A DNA stretch of 64,000 nt from Winogradskyella wichelsiae. Its GTDB lineage: Bacteria; Bacteroidota; Bacteroidia; Flavobacteriales; Flavobacteriaceae. Shown piece after piece: positions 63,612-64,000 of the stretch (positions within the stretch are counted from its first letter, which is position 1; each line of letters begins with the position of its first letter). Location: positions 62,001 through 126,000 of the forward strand of contig NZ_JABFDJ010000003.1 of the NCBI RefSeq assembly GCF_013403925.1, given 5' to 3'. Made by a program: the position numbers and the translations under genes. The notes beneath the pieces are model-generated. The model saw nothing but the letters and a program-made list of their open reading frames with translations, made no database searches and had not been told where the DNA came from.

Positions 63612-64000
63612 TCCGTTGATTGTTTAAAGTTAGTGATTCAAATTTATAATAGGTCAATTTCTTTTCAAACCTTTAATGAGTTAACCATACTTTTCGATTA
63701 GTTAACTGTCTTTTGGTTTGGGTCAAAATTAACCACAACTAGTTATATCAATCACTAAACAACATATAATCCCTTAAAAAAAAGGGATAACAACACGTTT
63801 AGAGGCAAATAATAAGCATGTTGTCTATCGTTTTTAGACCGTAGACCAATGTAGCTCTTTTTTATAAATTACCAAAAGGATTTTAATAATTAGTGTTTAA
63901 TCGCAAAAGCCTGAGTATCTTAAAAACTAGGATTACCTCTTGTAAAACAAAAAGTGAATACAGCTTAACAAGCCTTTAAAATTTACCATAACACAAAGCT
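63612..64000. other. Right-edge non-coding region with a cassette 5' end
   Basis: No gene supported. TAACCACAAC (63730-63739) is the exact complement of the cassette end at 61676-61685, which defines the 5' end of the rightmost unit. Further right a perfect hairpin ATCCCTT (63769-63775) / AAGGGAT (63782-63788) may be part of another, diverged attC-like site. The rest shows nothing I can name. Confidence 0.5.

Larger units (their letters stand above)
56165..63739 (-). mobile_element. Integron-like gene-cassette array (no integrase in window)
   Basis: Five same-strand units: [183-aa secreted protein + broken lipoprotein gene], [Tai4-like], [mcrBC], [GNAT], [map], each ending in an imperfect palindrome. 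On the coding (minus) strand each unit starts at G|TT, and the following bases are complementary to the start of that unit's own terminal palindrome: 10/10 (63730-63739 with 61676-61685), 12 of 13 with one gap (61545-61557 with 61047-61059), 10/10 (60916-60925 with 57708-57717), 7/9 (GNAT), 11/13 (map). Integron cassettes show exactly this relationship because attC is split by recombination at G|TT. Polarity puts any attI and integrase beyond base 64000. Confidence 0.65.

Noticed and set aside
56165..63739. Canonical integron attC sites
   Set aside because: The outer boxes (for example TGCCAAC and GTTTACG) do not all fit RYYYAAC/GTTRRRY, so I call them attC-like rather than canonical.

Overview
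The window is low-GC chromosomal DNA of a member of the Bacteroidota, most likely a marine-type Flavobacteriaceae. The evidence is the AT-rich intergenic DNA, promoter-like TAnnTTTG boxes, the weakness of Shine-Dalgarno signals, many short lipoproteins and secreted proteins of flavobacterial type, and families typical of that group (DUF2130, NT5C, YccS-type FUSC, DnaQ/GIY-YIG fusion, Na+-pumping methylmalonyl-CoA decarboxylase). I see no rRNA, tRNA, CRISPR array or insertion sequence.

Layout. 1-13.3 kb: housekeeping genes. These are the end of a DbpA-like helicase, an SGNH esterase divergent from a YbbA/YbbP-type ABC exporter, an exonuclease/GIY-YIG fusion, an HPF-like protein, a nucleotidase, a YccS-like membrane protein, a DUF2130 protein and an Old Yellow Enzyme. 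13.7-24.1 kb: two convergent operons of circularly permuted ATP-grasp, alpha-E, transglutaminase-like and zinc-peptidase proteins, a predicted peptide/amide ligase system of unknown product. 24.2-27.9 kb: glutaminase, an EamA transporter, a ThiE-like protein and a secreted protein. 28-33 kb: a TetR-controlled operon of reductases, alcohol dehydrogenase and a DJ-1-like lipoprotein, probably for handling electrophiles or aldehydes, with a 14-bp palindromic operator beside its -7 box. 33.2-34.3 kb: CsbD and MarC. 34.5-44.8 kb: a B12-dependent propionate/succinate module, consisting of epimerase, the four subunits of a sodium-pumping decarboxylase, both methylmalonyl-CoA mutase subunits and, convergently, MeaB with an acyl-ACP thioesterase. 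45.1-51.1 kb: a TolC/MacA/MacB efflux operon followed by a DUF1566 lipoprotein whose signal peptide is out of frame by one base.

51.5-64 kb is an accessory region and the most interesting part. From 56.2 to 63.7 kb all genes lie on the minus strand in discrete units (secreted protein plus broken lipoprotein gene; Tai4-like lipoprotein; McrBC; GNAT acetyltransferase; methionine aminopeptidase). The units are separated by 60-150 bp imperfect palindromes. For each unit, the bases just after the G|TT at its 5' end are complementary to the bases at the start of the palindrome at its own 3' end. That is the boundary rule of integron cassettes and attC sites. The stem mismatches I checked are G-T wobbles on the plus strand, the strand that would be the recombining bottom strand. 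I interpret this as an integron-like cassette array (CALIN-like within the window) with a non-canonical, large attC-like site. No integrase is visible; by polarity it should lie beyond the right edge. Similar, more degraded sites occur at 52.8-52.9 and 54.1 kb.
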